Assembly (NCBI RefSeq): GCF_003144245.1
Contig: NW_020289988.1
Coordinates: forward strand, 124,001-188,000
Direction of reading: 5' to 3'
DNA: 64,000 nucleotides
Source: Jaminaea rosea
Lineage: Eukaryota > Basidiomycota > Exobasidiomycetes > Microstromatales
The notes beneath the pieces were generated by a model. The model saw nothing but the letters and a program-made list of their open reading frames with translations. It was not told where the DNA came from and did no database searches. The position numbers and the translations under genes are program-made. Every line of letters starts with the position of its first letter. The first letter of the stretch is position 1. Shown here in pieces: positions 1 to 10,233 of the stretch.

Positions 1-3000
1 TTTGAGGACCGCCGCATCAACCTCGTGCAGCTCGAGCCTGGCTCCTCGGATCTTGACCTGGGATCCATCGATACGCCCAAGGTACATGGCTTCGTCATCG
101 ACAGTGAGGCGCGCCAGGTCTCCTGTACGGTATGCTGGTTGCCCACCCCATGTAGTGAAGGCTGCAGATGCCTCTTGCCCCAGGTAGCCAGCACCGACTT
201 GAGGACCGAGGATGCAAAGCTCACCGGGCTCACCGCGCAGCGTAGGTACGAGGGAATTGCTGCCTGGCTTAGTGATCAAGTATCGCGTTCCGTGAAAAGG
301 GCGACCAATGTTGCTCGCCGAGGATTCAGGCCGGACACGAGCCATCGAGGACCCAATCGTCGCCTCAGTAGGCCCGTACGCGTTCAGCAAAGGCACCCTC
401 GAGCCGGCCCACAAATCAATGACGTCCTGGCTGATCTTCTCTCCACCGACGATGAGAGCTCGAAGGGCAGGCAAATCCTGAGGAGCGACGCGCTTCCCCT
501 GACTGAAGAAAAGGGACGGCACGACGGCTGCATGCGTGACCCTCATCCGTGCCATAGCTCGCCCGATATCCTGAAGAATCTCGGCGCGAGGAGCCGTCAC
601 AATTGTGCCTCCTACGCGCAGCGTGAGGAACACCTCGAGAAGAGCGACGTCGAACGCCTCAGCTGATCGGGCAAGAAAGCGTACGCCTGAGTCTAATGAG
701 CTGGGTGCTTCGTGCTCGAAGACAAGGCGAAAGGCTTCGACGGCGACGGCGAGATTGCGACGCGTGAGGCGGCAGCCCTTTGGCTTGCCCGTGCTGCCAG
801 AGGTGTAAAGGATGTAAGAGAGGTCGTCTGGTGAGACACACGGGGGCTGATAGCTGGATGACGGGGGGAGACGGCGAGTGAAGGGATCGTCGTCACAGAC
901 GAAGACCTCAGGGCCAGAGGGAAAACGATGGGCGAAGAGTGTTTCGGTGATCACGCCGGCTGCAGCGCTGTCTTTGACCAGCAGTTGCTGGCGCTGCTCC
1001 GGTAGGTTCTCGTCAATGGGTAGGTATGCCATGCCGCTCAGCTGCGTGGCCAGTAGGGCGACGTAGGAATATGGGCAGCGGCGAAGGCAGACTGCCACAA
1101 CCGAGCGCGACGGAAGAGCGGTGCTGAGGAGAGAGGCGAGGCGGCGGGCGTCCTCGTAGAGTTGACCGTACGAGACAACGCCTGGAGCTGTTGCATCGCC
1201 GAGCCCGTGCCAAAACTCGAGAGCAGGGGCATTGCCATGAGAAGCAGCTCCTTTAGCCAGCCACACCTCTACGCTCGCCTCTTGGTCGGCTGCTGCAACC
1301 GCTTTGTGGTGGCGATCTTGCGTGACTGAAAGTAGCCGCTGCTCCACTGAGCCCGTCATCCACCTTTTCACCTCGTCATCTAGGCGCTCAGTGAAGGCCT
1401 GAAGCGCCGCATCATACTGACTCAGCAGAGTCTCTGCGTGCCTGCCGTCCATCAGGTCGCTTCTCCAGTACAGGCCCAGCTCGAGGTTCCCCTCTGCATC
1501 GAGTAGAATCTCGATCGCTAGGGGATGCTCAACCGAAAGCTCCAAGTCGCGCACATGTTTCAGCGTCGTCGTTTTCTTGGGCGACGGGCCTCCCTCGAAG
1601 ACGAAGATGGACTGAAAGAGGCTCGCCGACGGCGAGAGCTCGAGGTGCTGTCTGACCCAGCTGAGCGAGACGTGTTGATACGCCAGCGTCTTGCGATGGA
1701 AGCCGTCGAGCTGATCCACCATCTTTCGCTTCGTGTTCTTCGGGTCCACGTGGATGGGCACGGGGACCGTAGCGTGTAGTGGGCCCCAGACATCGTCAAG
1801 TGCAGGCCCAACCGTACGGCCCGAGACGGAGTCGCCGAGCATGATCCATTCTGTCTCGAGGTATGAGGAGAGGATGAGAGCCCAGGCACACTGCGCTAGC
1901 GGACGAGCAGATGTGCCCAGTGATTGGGCGACGCTCGAGAGGGTGGCCCATGTGACGCTTGCTGTGCGGGAGACGCGGCCGAAGGTGGGCGCTGCACTTG
2001 AAGAGGGTATCATAGAGCCTAGACGTGGGAAGTGGACGTCGTGGTTGTGAGGAAAGGGGGAGAGGGCGTCCTGCCACAGAGCCTTGCGAGACGCGCTCTC
2101 CGATCCATCGAGAGGGATAATGTAGGGGAGTGCGGATCGAATATCCAGCAATGAGGCTGCACCAGAGATGTTCGGATTGGTCAAGGCCTCGGTCAGACGT
2201 TCTGACAATAGCTCTAGGGTCCTTGCATCGTAGAGAGCGTGGTGCAGTCGAAGCAGAAAGAAGGTCTTGCTCGGCATTTGCGCGACGACAATTGCGACAG
2301 GGGCAACGCCGCTGACCGGATCGTGGCCCGTGATGCGCTTGCTTTCCTTTACCAGCTGTTCCAGAACGTCCTCGTTTTCACCCAGGCTGAAAAGGGATAC
2401 GAGATTGGGCCGTGCACGCAGTAGGACCTGAAGGAAAGGGGAGTCGATGCTGTCGTGGCCTTGCTCGGCGGAGCTGCCGCTGAGCGAGCCAGCCTGAGCA
2501 AAGGCAACTCGGAGCGCCGAGACATTCTCGATTGCGATGTGCACTCTCTCTACCATGTCCTCGCCAGACATCCCGTTGGCTTCGACCTCGAAGAGACGGT
2601 TGAGCCAATATGCTCGATGCCGTGAGTCACGAAGCGTCTCTGCTAGCATTCCCTGCTGGAGCGGCGTTGTCGGAAGGACCGCTTCGATGTCGCCGCTGCT
2701 AAGGCGAAGATGGTGCGCCACGCTTTTGCAATGTTTCTCATCAAAGTCCCGCAGACATCGCTGTCCTTTCCCTTTTCGATCTCTTGCTCCACCTGCTGAC
2801 ATCGCGCCATTGCTCTCCCCTCGTATTCTGCGGGAAAGCTTACGCAGGCTGTCGTGCTCAATGATATCAACGACGGAGACGGCAATTCCAGCTTCGTTGT
2901 TCAGATGGCGAGCGAGGACCATTGCCTTGATAGAATCGAGACCCAAGCTAGGAAAGGGCGTGGTGGAGCCGACGTCTTCTGTGCGGAGAGAGCAGAGTTG

Positions 3001-5376
3001 CGCGACGAGGTGAAGGAGCTGCGAGTCGACCTCCTCGGAGTCTTCATCGTCGCCGTCATCAGTACTTGAATCCGCAGCGATGCTGTGCTCCCAATCCTTG
3101 ACGTCCAGCCTGCTGAGCGCCTGTTTCAGTGCTACACGATCAATTTTCGCGCTCGAGGTGCGCGGGAAGCGAGCGACAATGACAAAGAGGGAGGGGACCA
3201 TGTAGCTGGGTAGAGAGCGTTGCGCTGACGCTCGGAGCTCCCTTGCAACACGAGCGGCGTCTTGGTCTACCCTGAGGACGTCTTGACTGTCGCTTTCGCC
3301 CGCATGCGGCACAACAGAGAAGTTGATGATGCGCAGCTGCTCGTCTTCCCTGCCACCAAGGGCAAGCGCAAGCGTCTCCGAGTCTTTGACCTCTGCGTGC
3401 GAATTGCGCACAATTGCGCTGATCTCCAATGTCTCGATCCTGATGCCGTTGATCTTGATCTGGTCGTCCTCCCTCCCCAAGTACTCAAAGGAACCATCAG
3501 CCAATTGGCGAACCAGGTCGCCTGTCATGTAGACTCGGCCCAGCTGCGGGTGCTCACGAAACTTGTCGCGGGTCTTGTCGTCGTCCCCAATGTAGCCGCG
3601 TGCGCATTGGTAGCCACCGAGCGCGAGCTGACCGACTGCTCCTTTGAGTACGATGCAGCCCCGCGAGTCGAGGGCGTGGCACGAGACTGTTGGAAGGGCA
3701 ACGCCGATGTTCGGCGCCTTAAACACGTCGCCTGAAGGGACACGTCGCTGCATTGCGATGAGGGTAGCCTCTGCAGGCCCGTAGAGGTTGAGCAGCGTGC
3801 AATCGTCGCTCCACAGATCCGCGACTACCTGCGTCAACTTCTCGCCGCCATTGATGACGACGCGTAGCGAAGGAATCGATGAGCGCGGTGTCATGGCCAT
3901 GACTGCTGGCGTGAGGAGGGAGTGCGTGACCTTCATTGCATTTGCTGCGCCGATGAGGTCGCTGAGGAGGATTTCGCGTGGGCAAGCGCAGAGCGTACCG
4001 CCGAGACCCCAAGTGTAATAACAGTCGAGAATCGAGAGGTCAAAGACGTACGCTGAGAATTGCAGGTATCGCAGAGAGGTGGCGTCGGATGGGTGAGGAA
4101 TTGCACTTTGCAGGGCGCGAAGCGCTTGTACGGCGGCACGGTGCTCGATGCCCACTGCTTTGGGGAGCCCGGTGGTGCCTGAGGTCCAGATCTTGTAGGC
4201 GAGCGACGAGGACTTTGTCGTGCCCGGAGTGAGGCTGGTGGGACCTGCCCAGTCCACGTCTTCGATGCTGATGAGGGCAACGCCAGCGGGCAGCTGAGAT
4301 GATGCGTCTTGCCGCGTTCCAATGACGACTGCAGCGCTTGACTTGGCGAGCAAGGCCGTCTTTCTCTCTTCTGGCCAGCCGCGATCGATTGGACACCATG
4401 CTGTGCCAGCGTACAGGCAGGCGAGCTGAGCAACATACGAGCCTGGACTTTTGTCGAGGCAGAGCGCTACGATGGGTTCCTCAGAGGATTCTGGGAGGCG
4501 TTGCTGAATCTCCTTGGCCAGACGGCTTGCTCTACGGTCGAGCTCAGCATAGGTCCAAAGGGTGTTGCGACCTTGCCCAGCCCCTTGTTGAAGATCGGTG
4601 CGAAAGTCGAGTGCGATGGATTGGGGAGACTCGCGCACTCGTCGTTGCAGCTGATGGTGGAAGAGCTCCGCATCCAGAGGGGCATCGTCTGCGAGGCTGA
4701 TCGGTTGCGGCATTGAATTGTCGCCGGCTAGGAGCTCTGACGTGAAACGCTGTGGACTGAGCGCTGGTAGGTGACGTTGTGTACAGAAAGAGGCGAAGAG
4801 AGTGCAATATTGCTGAAGGAGGAGTGTGGCTGAAGAGCTGCTATGTATGCGGCCTTGGCTGCGGAGGACGCAGTGGAGTGGTTGGGTCGGACTCGAATTG
4901 ATGCTAAGCGTCATTTCGTGCCCTTGGAGCGGGGCGTCTTCAAGCCAGGACAGGTATGTAGCACGAAGTAGCCCGTCTACTTCACAGCTTGCCTCGAGCT
5001 GACCAGCCACGATGCCGCAAAGTTCGGAGACAGATATCTCCTCGCTGGGAGAACCAGGCAGCCGCACCGTTCGTCCTGATCTCGCTGCGAAAATGATGCC
5101 ATGGCTGTCGGTGCTCTCCTGCGGAATGTAGTGGTAGAGCAACACCGCCCAGACGGCAGTTGCGACAGTACCTGATGGCCAGCTATGCTTGATCTCTAGC
5201 CCCTCGACCTGGCTTGGCGAGACAGCATCGGTGCTAAGCGTCACCTCGACGGGAGCATCGCGGGAGGGAGCATTCGTTCGGAGACCAGAAACGTCAGGAA
5301 AGGGAGTGTGGGTTTGTGACGATGATGCTGATGGTTGGTCGTCGTCATTGACGCCATTACTGGCCGAGGCCCTCAT
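1..5376 (-). CDS. Non-ribosomal peptide synthetase, siderophore-type, 3' end outside window
   Basis: One open frame of 1,792 codons from the ATG at 5376 runs off the left edge, so the C-terminus is missing. An N-terminal stretch of about 255 residues precedes adenylation domain 1 (about 260-770; A3 motif YKIWTSGTTG from residue 394, later DDQIKINGIRIE). A carrier domain follows (LGLDSIKA, phosphopantetheine Ser815), then a condensation domain starting with LPTTPLQQGM and carrying HHALYDA from residue 1045, then adenylation domain 2 (YILYTSGSTG from residue 1521) cut by the edge. The enzyme would activate amino acids as AMP esters, load them on the carrier and join them. KING-x-RIE in place of the usual fungal KLRGQRIE, and the LPxTPLQxGM condensation start, point to ferrichrome-type hydroxamate siderophore synthetases. 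That product call is inference; the NRPS call is firm. No intron is needed in the visible part. Confidence 0.93.
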   Translation of the reverse strand, partial: MRASASNGVNDDDQPSASSSQTHTPFPDVSGLRTNAPSRDAPVEVTLSTDAVSPSQVEGLEIKHSWPSGTVATAVWAVLLYHYIPQESTDSHGIIFAARSGRTVRLPGSPSEEISVSELCGIVAGQLEASCEVDGLLRATYLSWLEDAPLQGHEMTLSINSSPTQPLHCVLRSQGRIHSSSSATLLLQQYCTLFASFCTQRHLPALSPQRFTSELLAGDNSMPQPISLADDAPLDAELFHHQLQRRVRESPQSIALDFRTDLQQGAGQGRNTLWTYAELDRRASRLAKEIQQRLPESSEEPIVALCLDKSPGSYVAQLACLYAGTAWCPIDRGWPEERKTALLAKSSAAVVIGTRQDASSQLPAGVALISIEDVDWAGPTSLTPGTTKSSSLAYKIWTSGTTGLPKAVGIEHRAAVQALRALQSAIPHPSDATSLRYLQFSAYVFDLSILDCYYTWGLGGTLCACPREILLSDLIGAANAMKVTHSLLTPAVMAMTPRSSIPSLRVVINGGEKLTQVVADLWSDDCTLLNLYGPAEATLIAMQRRVPSGDVFKAPNIGVALPTVSCHALDSRGCIVLKGAVGQLALGGYQCARGYIGDDDKTRDKFREHPQLGRVYMTGDLVRQLADGSFEYLGREDDQIKINGIRIETLEISAIVRNSHAEVKDSETLALALGGREDEQLRIINFSVVPHAGESDSQDVLRVDQDAARVARELRASAQRSLPSYMVPSLFVIVARFPRTSSAKIDRVALKQALSRLDVKDWEHSIAADSSTDDGDDEDSEEVDSQLLHLVAQLCSLRTEDVGSTTPFPSLGLDSIKAMVLARHLNNEAGIAVSVVDIIEHDSLRKLSRRIRGESNGAMSAGGARDRKGKGQRCLRDFDEKHCKSVAHHLRLSSGDIEAVLPTTPLQQGMLAETLRDSRHRAYWLNRLFEVEANGMSGEDMVERVHIAIENVSALRVAFAQAGSLSGSSAEQGHDSIDSPFLQVLLRARPNLVSLFSLGENEDVLEQLVKESKRITGHDPVSGVAPVAIVVAQMPSKTFFLLRLHHALYDARTLELLSERLTEALTNPNISGAASLLDIRSALPYIIPLDGSESASRKALWQDALSPFPHNHDVHFPRLGSMIPSSSAAPTFGRVSRTASVTWATLSSVAQSLGTSARPLAQCAWALILSSYLETEWIMLGDSVSGRTVGPALDDVWGPLHATVPVPIHVDPKNTKRKMVDQLDGFHRKTLAYQHVSLSWVRQHLELSPSASLFQSIFVFEGGPSPKKTTTLKHVRDLELSVEHPLAIEILLDAEGNLELGLYWRSDLMDGRHAETLLSQYDAALQAFTERLDDEVKRWMTGSVEQRLLSVTQDRHHKAVAAADQEASVEVWLAKGAASHGNAPALEFWHGLGDATAPGVVSYGQLYEDARRLASLLSTALPSRSVVAVCLRRCPYSYVALLATQLSGMAYLPIDENLPEQRQQLLVKDSAAAGVITETLFAHRFPSGPEVFVCDDDPFTRRLPPSSSYQPPCVSPDDLSYILYTSGSTGKPKGCRLTRRNLAVAVEAFRLVFEHEAPSSLDSGVRFLARSAEAFDVALLEVFLTLRVGGTIVTAPRAEILQDIGRAMARMRVTHAAVVPSLFFSQGKRVAPQDLPALRALIVGGEKISQDVIDLWAGSRVPLLNAYGPTEATIGSSMARVRPESSASNIGRPFHGTRYLITKPGSNSLVPTLRGEPGELCILGPQVGAGYLGQEASAAFTTWGGQPAYRTGDLARLTVDDEAMYLGRIDGSQVKIRGARLELHEVDAAVLK

Positions 5377-6051
5377 GGAAAGAACGAGGAGTGAAGGAGA
5401 GGAAGTGAAAATGATGGGAAGCAAGCAACAACCCTCCCGCTCAAGCCAATTATTAAGCCCGACGTCTCGACGCCAACGACGCCCAACTTCTTCCCCTTCC
5501 GCTCTGTCGGTTCTGCCAGCCACGTGGACCGAGAGCGGAGAGCTCGCCTTGCGGTTGGTAGCGACCCCTCGTCACTTTGCGCTCGCGTTTACGGGAATGA
5601 ATGAGTGCGTGCCCTTTCCGGAGCCACTGGATGTCGCCATTGGTGCAACACGTGCTAGGAGGGTCATATGCGCTGATAAGGTCAAAGCTGACGACCCTCT
5701 CTATGGGACCACCTCGCTGCCGCGACACAACGAGGGAGAAGGGCAGAAGGGGGCGACTGAGAGCAGATACGGATCAGCGCGGCAGCGGGTGCAAACCCGT
5801 CTCTGATACCATTTTACTGCTCGGCGACCCTTCGTGACCCCACCGTGAGAGAGCGCGTGCGCCGTTGCTATTGCCCCCCGAACTGAGTGTACCCATGGGC
5901 TGCGTCTAGCAATGTCGAGTAAGGTGGTCTGTCAGCTAGACGGAGTGTGGGCGAAGGGCGTGGTTTGCGAGCCCCCACGAGTCTCGAGTCATAAGGGGAC
6001 TGCTTCTTAGTCCCTACATACGTCTGCTGCAACACCATCACAGCCTCTACC
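5377..6051. promoter_or_regulatory. Divergent intergenic region, NRPS / secreted protein copy A
   Basis: This 675-base gap separates the start codons of the NRPS (minus) and secreted-protein copy A (plus), so it should hold both promoters. I see no convincing gene. Reading frames here lack coding features, and a GC-rich inverted repeat near 5780-5800 does not fold as a tRNA. Confidence 0.5.
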
Positions 6052-6561
6052 ATGCTCGCCCAGAAATGCGCCATTTTCCTCCCTGTCGCTGCACTTGCTG
6101 TAATCTGGACACCTGTCTGGTCCGCTGTGACGGGATCTGTCGGCTACTGCTCGCCCACGGTGGGAGATCGGTGAGTGGTATTCTGTGCAAAATCAGCATG
6201 CTCTTACGCTGACCGACCGCTTCGGTACCTAGCAACTGTACCGAGGCCACCGACGCGCATGACCTCATCGGCTATCCTAAAGGGGGAAAGGTCAACACAG
6301 GACAGACATGCTACGCCTTTCGTCCGAAAGTCTTGGTGTCGAAGATCTGCGAGAATGAGGGGTGCATTGGAAAGGGCAAGTGTGCCGACATCAATTCAGG
6401 CGATGGGTCTTGCATCTACTTTACTAATCCAGCCGATGCGCCTATCAGTGAGTCGACACAAAGGGCATCCCTGCACTGCGGCATGACTGACGACCTGCCT
6501 CTCCTTTGGCACGTCAACAGAGTGCCTCGTCACGGCCTCAGGCCAGATTGACCTAGAGTAA
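6052..6561 (+). CDS. Small secreted cysteine-rich protein, cluster copy A
   Basis: Exons 6052-6170, 6233-6447 and 6521-6561 give 124 residues. Residues 1-24 form a signal peptide (MLAQK start, hydrophobic core, end near WSA). The mature part has eight cysteines spaced C-x8-C-x23-C-x12-C-x4-C-x5-C-x9-C-x12-C. Intron 1 (phase 2) falls just before cysteine 2 and intron 2 (phase 1) just before cysteine 8, as in most other copies. The tail after the last cysteine (LVTASGQIDLE) is longer than usual. It is probably exported and disulfide-bonded. I do not recognise the family, so function is unknown; an effector or antimicrobial role is only a guess from size, secretion and cysteine content. Confidence 0.85.
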
Positions 6562-6683
6562 CCGTCGCGACGAACGCGACGCGGTTCAAACGTCCAAAAG
6601 CAACCGGTGAAGAACAACATGGTATCATTGTCGACTACATACGTCTTGATGTCTTTCCCTACTCTGAGATATGGTATATTCAA

Positions 6684-7415
6684 CTACAATCTCTTGACTC
6701 CCCGCTTGACACCAGTCGCGCTTTTCTTGACTGCGGTCGTCTTACTGACAGGAGCTGATGGCGGAGGCGCAGCGGTATTGAGGCTGCTCTGTCCAAGAGG
6801 GAGTACAGCTGCTGCTACCTCTACACCTGATGCTGATGCTGGTGCTGATGGCTCCTCTGACGCGAATAGTTCTGCAATTCTGGGATTGGCAGCGTGCACG
6901 CTTGTCCACAGAGTGGCCGTCGAGGCATAGTCATCGTATGCTTCTTGAAGGAGTCGCCCCGCTTCAGGATTGAGTGCTGAGTCTGGGTTGGGTGAAATGA
7001 GGAGGCACTTGACTGTGGTCAGGATGTGCGCGATGCCGTAGTGCGGCTGCCAGTCCTTCTTGAGGGTTGAGACGCAGATCTCGCCGGAGGAGGAGACGTT
7101 TGGGTGGAAGACTGCGCGGCGAGAGGATAGGAGGGATGGTCAGCTGCGATCATCCACTTGTACTGATGTTCCCCCGCGCTCACTCTTTGTTGGCATGCGA
7201 CATTGCGGCGGCACAGCTGGGAATTCGCTGGTGAAAGCAAAAGTGACGAGGAAGAAGCCTCCCTCGAAGGGCGTACCAGGCGGACCCTGCACCCAGCCCT
7301 TGATTGCGAGAATATCCGCTTCATCGACTTCGATGCGGACGCAGTCTGGGGGGTTTGATTGGATCTGTCGGATCTCCTTGACTAAGCGACGAGTGGTCTG
7401 AGGAGGGAGGCTCAT
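6684..7415 (-). CDS. UBE2S: Ubiquitin-conjugating enzyme E2, UBE2S type
   Basis: Exons (minus) 7415-7184 and 7111-6684 give 219 residues, against 222 in human UBE2S. The UBC fold runs from about residue 3 to 160, with catalytic Cys90 in [12 protein letters not shown] and the UBE2S-like stretch [14 protein letters not shown]. The intron is placed so that the junction reads KIFHPNV, the family motif. The start at MSLPPQ matches UBE2S N-termini; an upstream in-frame codon would add about 23 residues without homology. In animals UBE2S lengthens Lys11-linked ubiquitin chains on anaphase-promoting-complex substrates. After the fold comes an Ala/Ser/Pro linker and a basic tail ending VKRL, comparable to the LRRL end that docks human UBE2S on the complex. 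It is divergent with the DUF1917 gene (180-base gap). Confidence 0.92.
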
Positions 7416-7595
7416 GTTGTTGTTGGTGTTGGTGTGGAGAGAAGTCAAGCTGTGCATTCGCTCGCGTCGAGCCTCAACCAACACTCAGAGTTGGACGGGC
7501 GGAGAGCGAAATCTCAAACGACGGAGACGAGACGCGGGTGGAGCGAGTCGCGACTCCACTTGATCACTCTTTCCATCCCTTCAAAGAAAGCCACG
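7416..7595. promoter_or_regulatory. Short divergent promoter, UBE2S / DUF1917 gene
   Basis: Only 180 bases separate the two start codons on opposite strands, so the two housekeeping genes must share or overlap their promoter region. No specific operator motif was recognised. Confidence 0.55.
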
Positions 7596-9181
7596 ATGGC
7601 GTCTGGCAGCGCATCCACAGCTGTTGCGCCAGCGAAAAGTGCAGACGACCTTCTCGCCCAATACCGCGCCGAGTCAACGCCAGCACCGAATGCTCCCTTC
7701 GTCTGGAAGCCATCCTCACCCGGCAACGCCGATGGCTTGAGCGACTTTCTCGAAGCCCATCTGCCTTCGACGACCACTTCACGCGGCGGCAGCAGACACA
7801 TCTGGGTCACTATTCCATACAAGCGTCAGTCATCGTCTCGCTCAGACAATGATATGAAGTTCGCCCTCGCTCAAGCACACCACGCCTTCGCGGAGCTGAG
7901 CACTTCTTGCCAGGCGATCGAGGACAACGACAAGATTCCTCAACGCCAGAACAGAAAGCAGGGAATGAGCAAAGGTCAGAGGAAGAAGGTCCTCATCGAC
8001 GACTTTGGCGCTTCGTTGCCGCGCTGGGCGGATGAGGGTGGGTTACTCACGGGCAAGTGGCTGATGTTCAAGGATGACAAGTGGGTCGACTACGGGTTTC
8101 GTACATTGGCCTACTCCATCATCGATGGGCCCCTTTCGCAGTGCAAGAGCGCCAATGTCCACACCGTCAAAGTAGACTGCGCGGATCATCGCAAGAATGG
8201 CGAGCAACTGATCAGCCTCTTCTATGAGGATGTATGGGACGAGGCGGCATCGACGGAGATTGCGAGGATCATGTTGCGCCATCACTGCCAGTACTCGCGA
8301 GCGGCCAAGACAGACCTTCATTCCGCGCTCGGGATCAATAGCAAGGTGAAAGGCGTGGCTATCAGTGGGGATTCGACTCGTCTTGCTGATCTTTCTCCTC
8401 TTTGCGCCCATAGCACTGGACCAACCTCCCCTCCTCGATCCATCGCTTCGACTCGCTCATTCCTCGCGAAACGCAGGAAGAGCTCAAGGAGCAGTACCGC
8501 GTCGAAAAGGCGCAGCGGGACAAGGAGAAGAAGAAAAGGGGAGAGAAGTCCAGTCACAGCCCGGAAGCGAGTAGATCGGCAGGTGGAAAGAAGGTGACAG
8601 CAAAGGGTGCACCCATGCAGGCGGCTGACTTCTGGCAAGAGACCGATGATGACGGCGACGAGGAGGAGGGGATGATGGGGGATGATCTGAGCTCCAGACA
8701 ACAGCCAGCGAAGCCTACGACGCTGGCTCCGTCTGCGCCTGCGACGGACCAGCCTGAGGCAGCGATGCGATCCCACGCCATTACGCCCGCCGCACCGAAA
8801 AGCGCTGTAGCCGGCGAAGTAGACGACAGCGAGACGGAGGACGAGGAGGAAGAGATGGTCAAGAGCGCTCCTCTTCGAGCTCCGAGCCATCAAGCGTCTG
8901 TCTCGTCCACCTCCACCGCCGTTCCAGCCTCAATTGCAGCCACAGCTTCGACATCAACTACTGCCCCCGCCTCGAGAGCAGATCCAGTTCCACCGCCCAA
9001 CGTGATCCCTGCAAAGCGGTCGTCCACCGGCGCTACTATGTCCACGCCCGCCGTAGGATCCGCAGTCGTTGCCGTGCCTGCGTCCTCCTCAACTCCTATC
9101 CCTGCGCCTGTCCGACCTACCTCTGCCGCCGACATGGCCAAGGCCAAGCAAGCGCGGAGAGGCGGCAAAGGCGCCTTCTGA
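7596..9181 (+). CDS. DUF1917 (Bles03-like) protein
   Basis: Exons 7596-8345 and 8414-9181 give 505 residues. The intron follows GINSK and the second exon resumes HWTNLPSSIHRFDSL, restoring a single frame. The N-terminal half (about 20-290) has features of the DUF1917/Bles03 family: IWVTIPYKR, GKWLMFKDDKWVDYGFRTLA, and a region where lysines, histidines and VDCAD alternate. The family fold resembles eIF4E-like cap-binding proteins, but its cellular role is unsettled. The C-terminal 210 residues are low-complexity Ala/Ser/Pro/acidic sequence, including an EDEEEE stretch, and end KARRGGKGAF. The position inside the secreted-protein cluster seems incidental. Confidence 0.8.
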
Positions 9182-9577
9182 TTCGCATGCGCCTGTCAAG
9201 ACGGTCTCAGGGCCTGACTGCCCTTTCCATATCCGGCTTTGCCCATCATCAAGGCTCCTACGCCTCTCTTGTATCACTAGCCACAACAGCGAGCTCGGCT
9301 CCGCATTCTTCGCTCATTGTCGTCACCTCAACCTTCAGTTGATATCCACATTCAACGTTGGACCCCTGCCAGACAATCGGTCTTCTTCCTCCCGGCCTTG
9401 CCCTGCTGTCCGCATGAGCGGCGGGTGGACTCATCGTACGTGGCTCAAGTGATGGGCCACAGGGCAGGCCGAGGGCGGCAATGCAGCGCACGTCCGTCGG
9501 TCAAGTCATTTCGACGTTTGCCATTTCTCAAGCAGTACTTGCGCTCCATGCTGCCACGCTAAGATCTCCCTTCTCAC
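9182..9577. other. Intergenic region
   Basis: 396 bases between the DUF1917 gene and secreted-protein copy B. It presumably holds the terminator of the first and the promoter of the second. I see no gene or repeat. Confidence 0.4.
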
Positions 9578-10126
9578 ATGATCATGCTCGTCGCCGTCTT
9601 CATCGCCGTTGCGCTCACGCTTGCTCCTCAGTCCTCAGCTGGGGGCAACAGGTTTGTTGGCGTTGGCTACACGAACCCAACCGATCAGTGAGTCCACTCC
9701 GCCTACGTCCCGCGCATCGCCTGCATCTCATCGAGCTCAACCCGCCGACTCCAAGACGCTGCTTGAGCGAAGAGGAGACTGTCAACGCCATTGGCCCCGC
9801 TTCGGGCCAGGTGGTAATGCAAGGTTATGTCTACTCCTTCTGGACCAACGTGCCCATCTCTCACATCTGTGAAGATACAGCGTGCTCCAAGTGCGATGAC
9901 GCCGACCTTGACGTTGGAGATTGCTTTTGGTTCAAGACGCCCGGCCTTCCCATCAGTTAGTAGTTGCGCGAGTGATGGCCGGCAGGTTTCTGCGACTGAC
10001 ATCATCGCTCCTGTATGGCTCGCAGAGTGCATCGTAACATCTGATTCCGAGGAGGAGAGCTGGCTACTGGACAGGGCAGAGAGCAGTGACCCGGTGAGCC
10101 GGGGACCGGCGATGCTGAGGCTGTAG
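9578..10126 (+). CDS. Small secreted cysteine-rich protein, cluster copy B (six cysteines)
   Basis: Exons 9578-9687, 9756-9955 and 10026-10126 give 136 residues. The signal peptide (MIMLVAVFIAVALTLA, about 20 residues) is clear. Intron positions and phases (2 and 1) match copy A. The mature part keeps cysteines 2 and 4-8 (C-x4-C-x2-C-x9-C-x11-C for the last five). Where other copies have cysteines 1 and 3 it has Gly and Val. The C-terminal exon is unusually long (about 33 residues, acidic then basic). Paralogy rests on exon structure and on the ICEDTAC / PIKC landmarks. The two losses together suggest that cysteines 1 and 3 normally pair. Confidence 0.78.
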
Positions 10127-10233
10127 GTCTCCTGTAATGGCATCTCGAGTCTGTGGCACTCAATCACACAGCAATTGGCAGATCTGTCATTGTCCGCACG
10201 TTCTCGAATTACAAACAGTCCTGCTCGCTTCAC

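Noticed and set aside
25-666. A 213-codon plus-strand frame inside the NRPS
   Set aside because: It is antisense to the NRPS open frame, whose adenylation and carrier motifs are unmistakable; the plus-strand translation has no recognisable feature.
5770-5820. tRNA-like inverted repeat (GCGGGTGCAAACCCG)
   Set aside because: The loop does not contain the T-loop pattern TTCRA, and no acceptor stem or anticodon arm can be placed around it.
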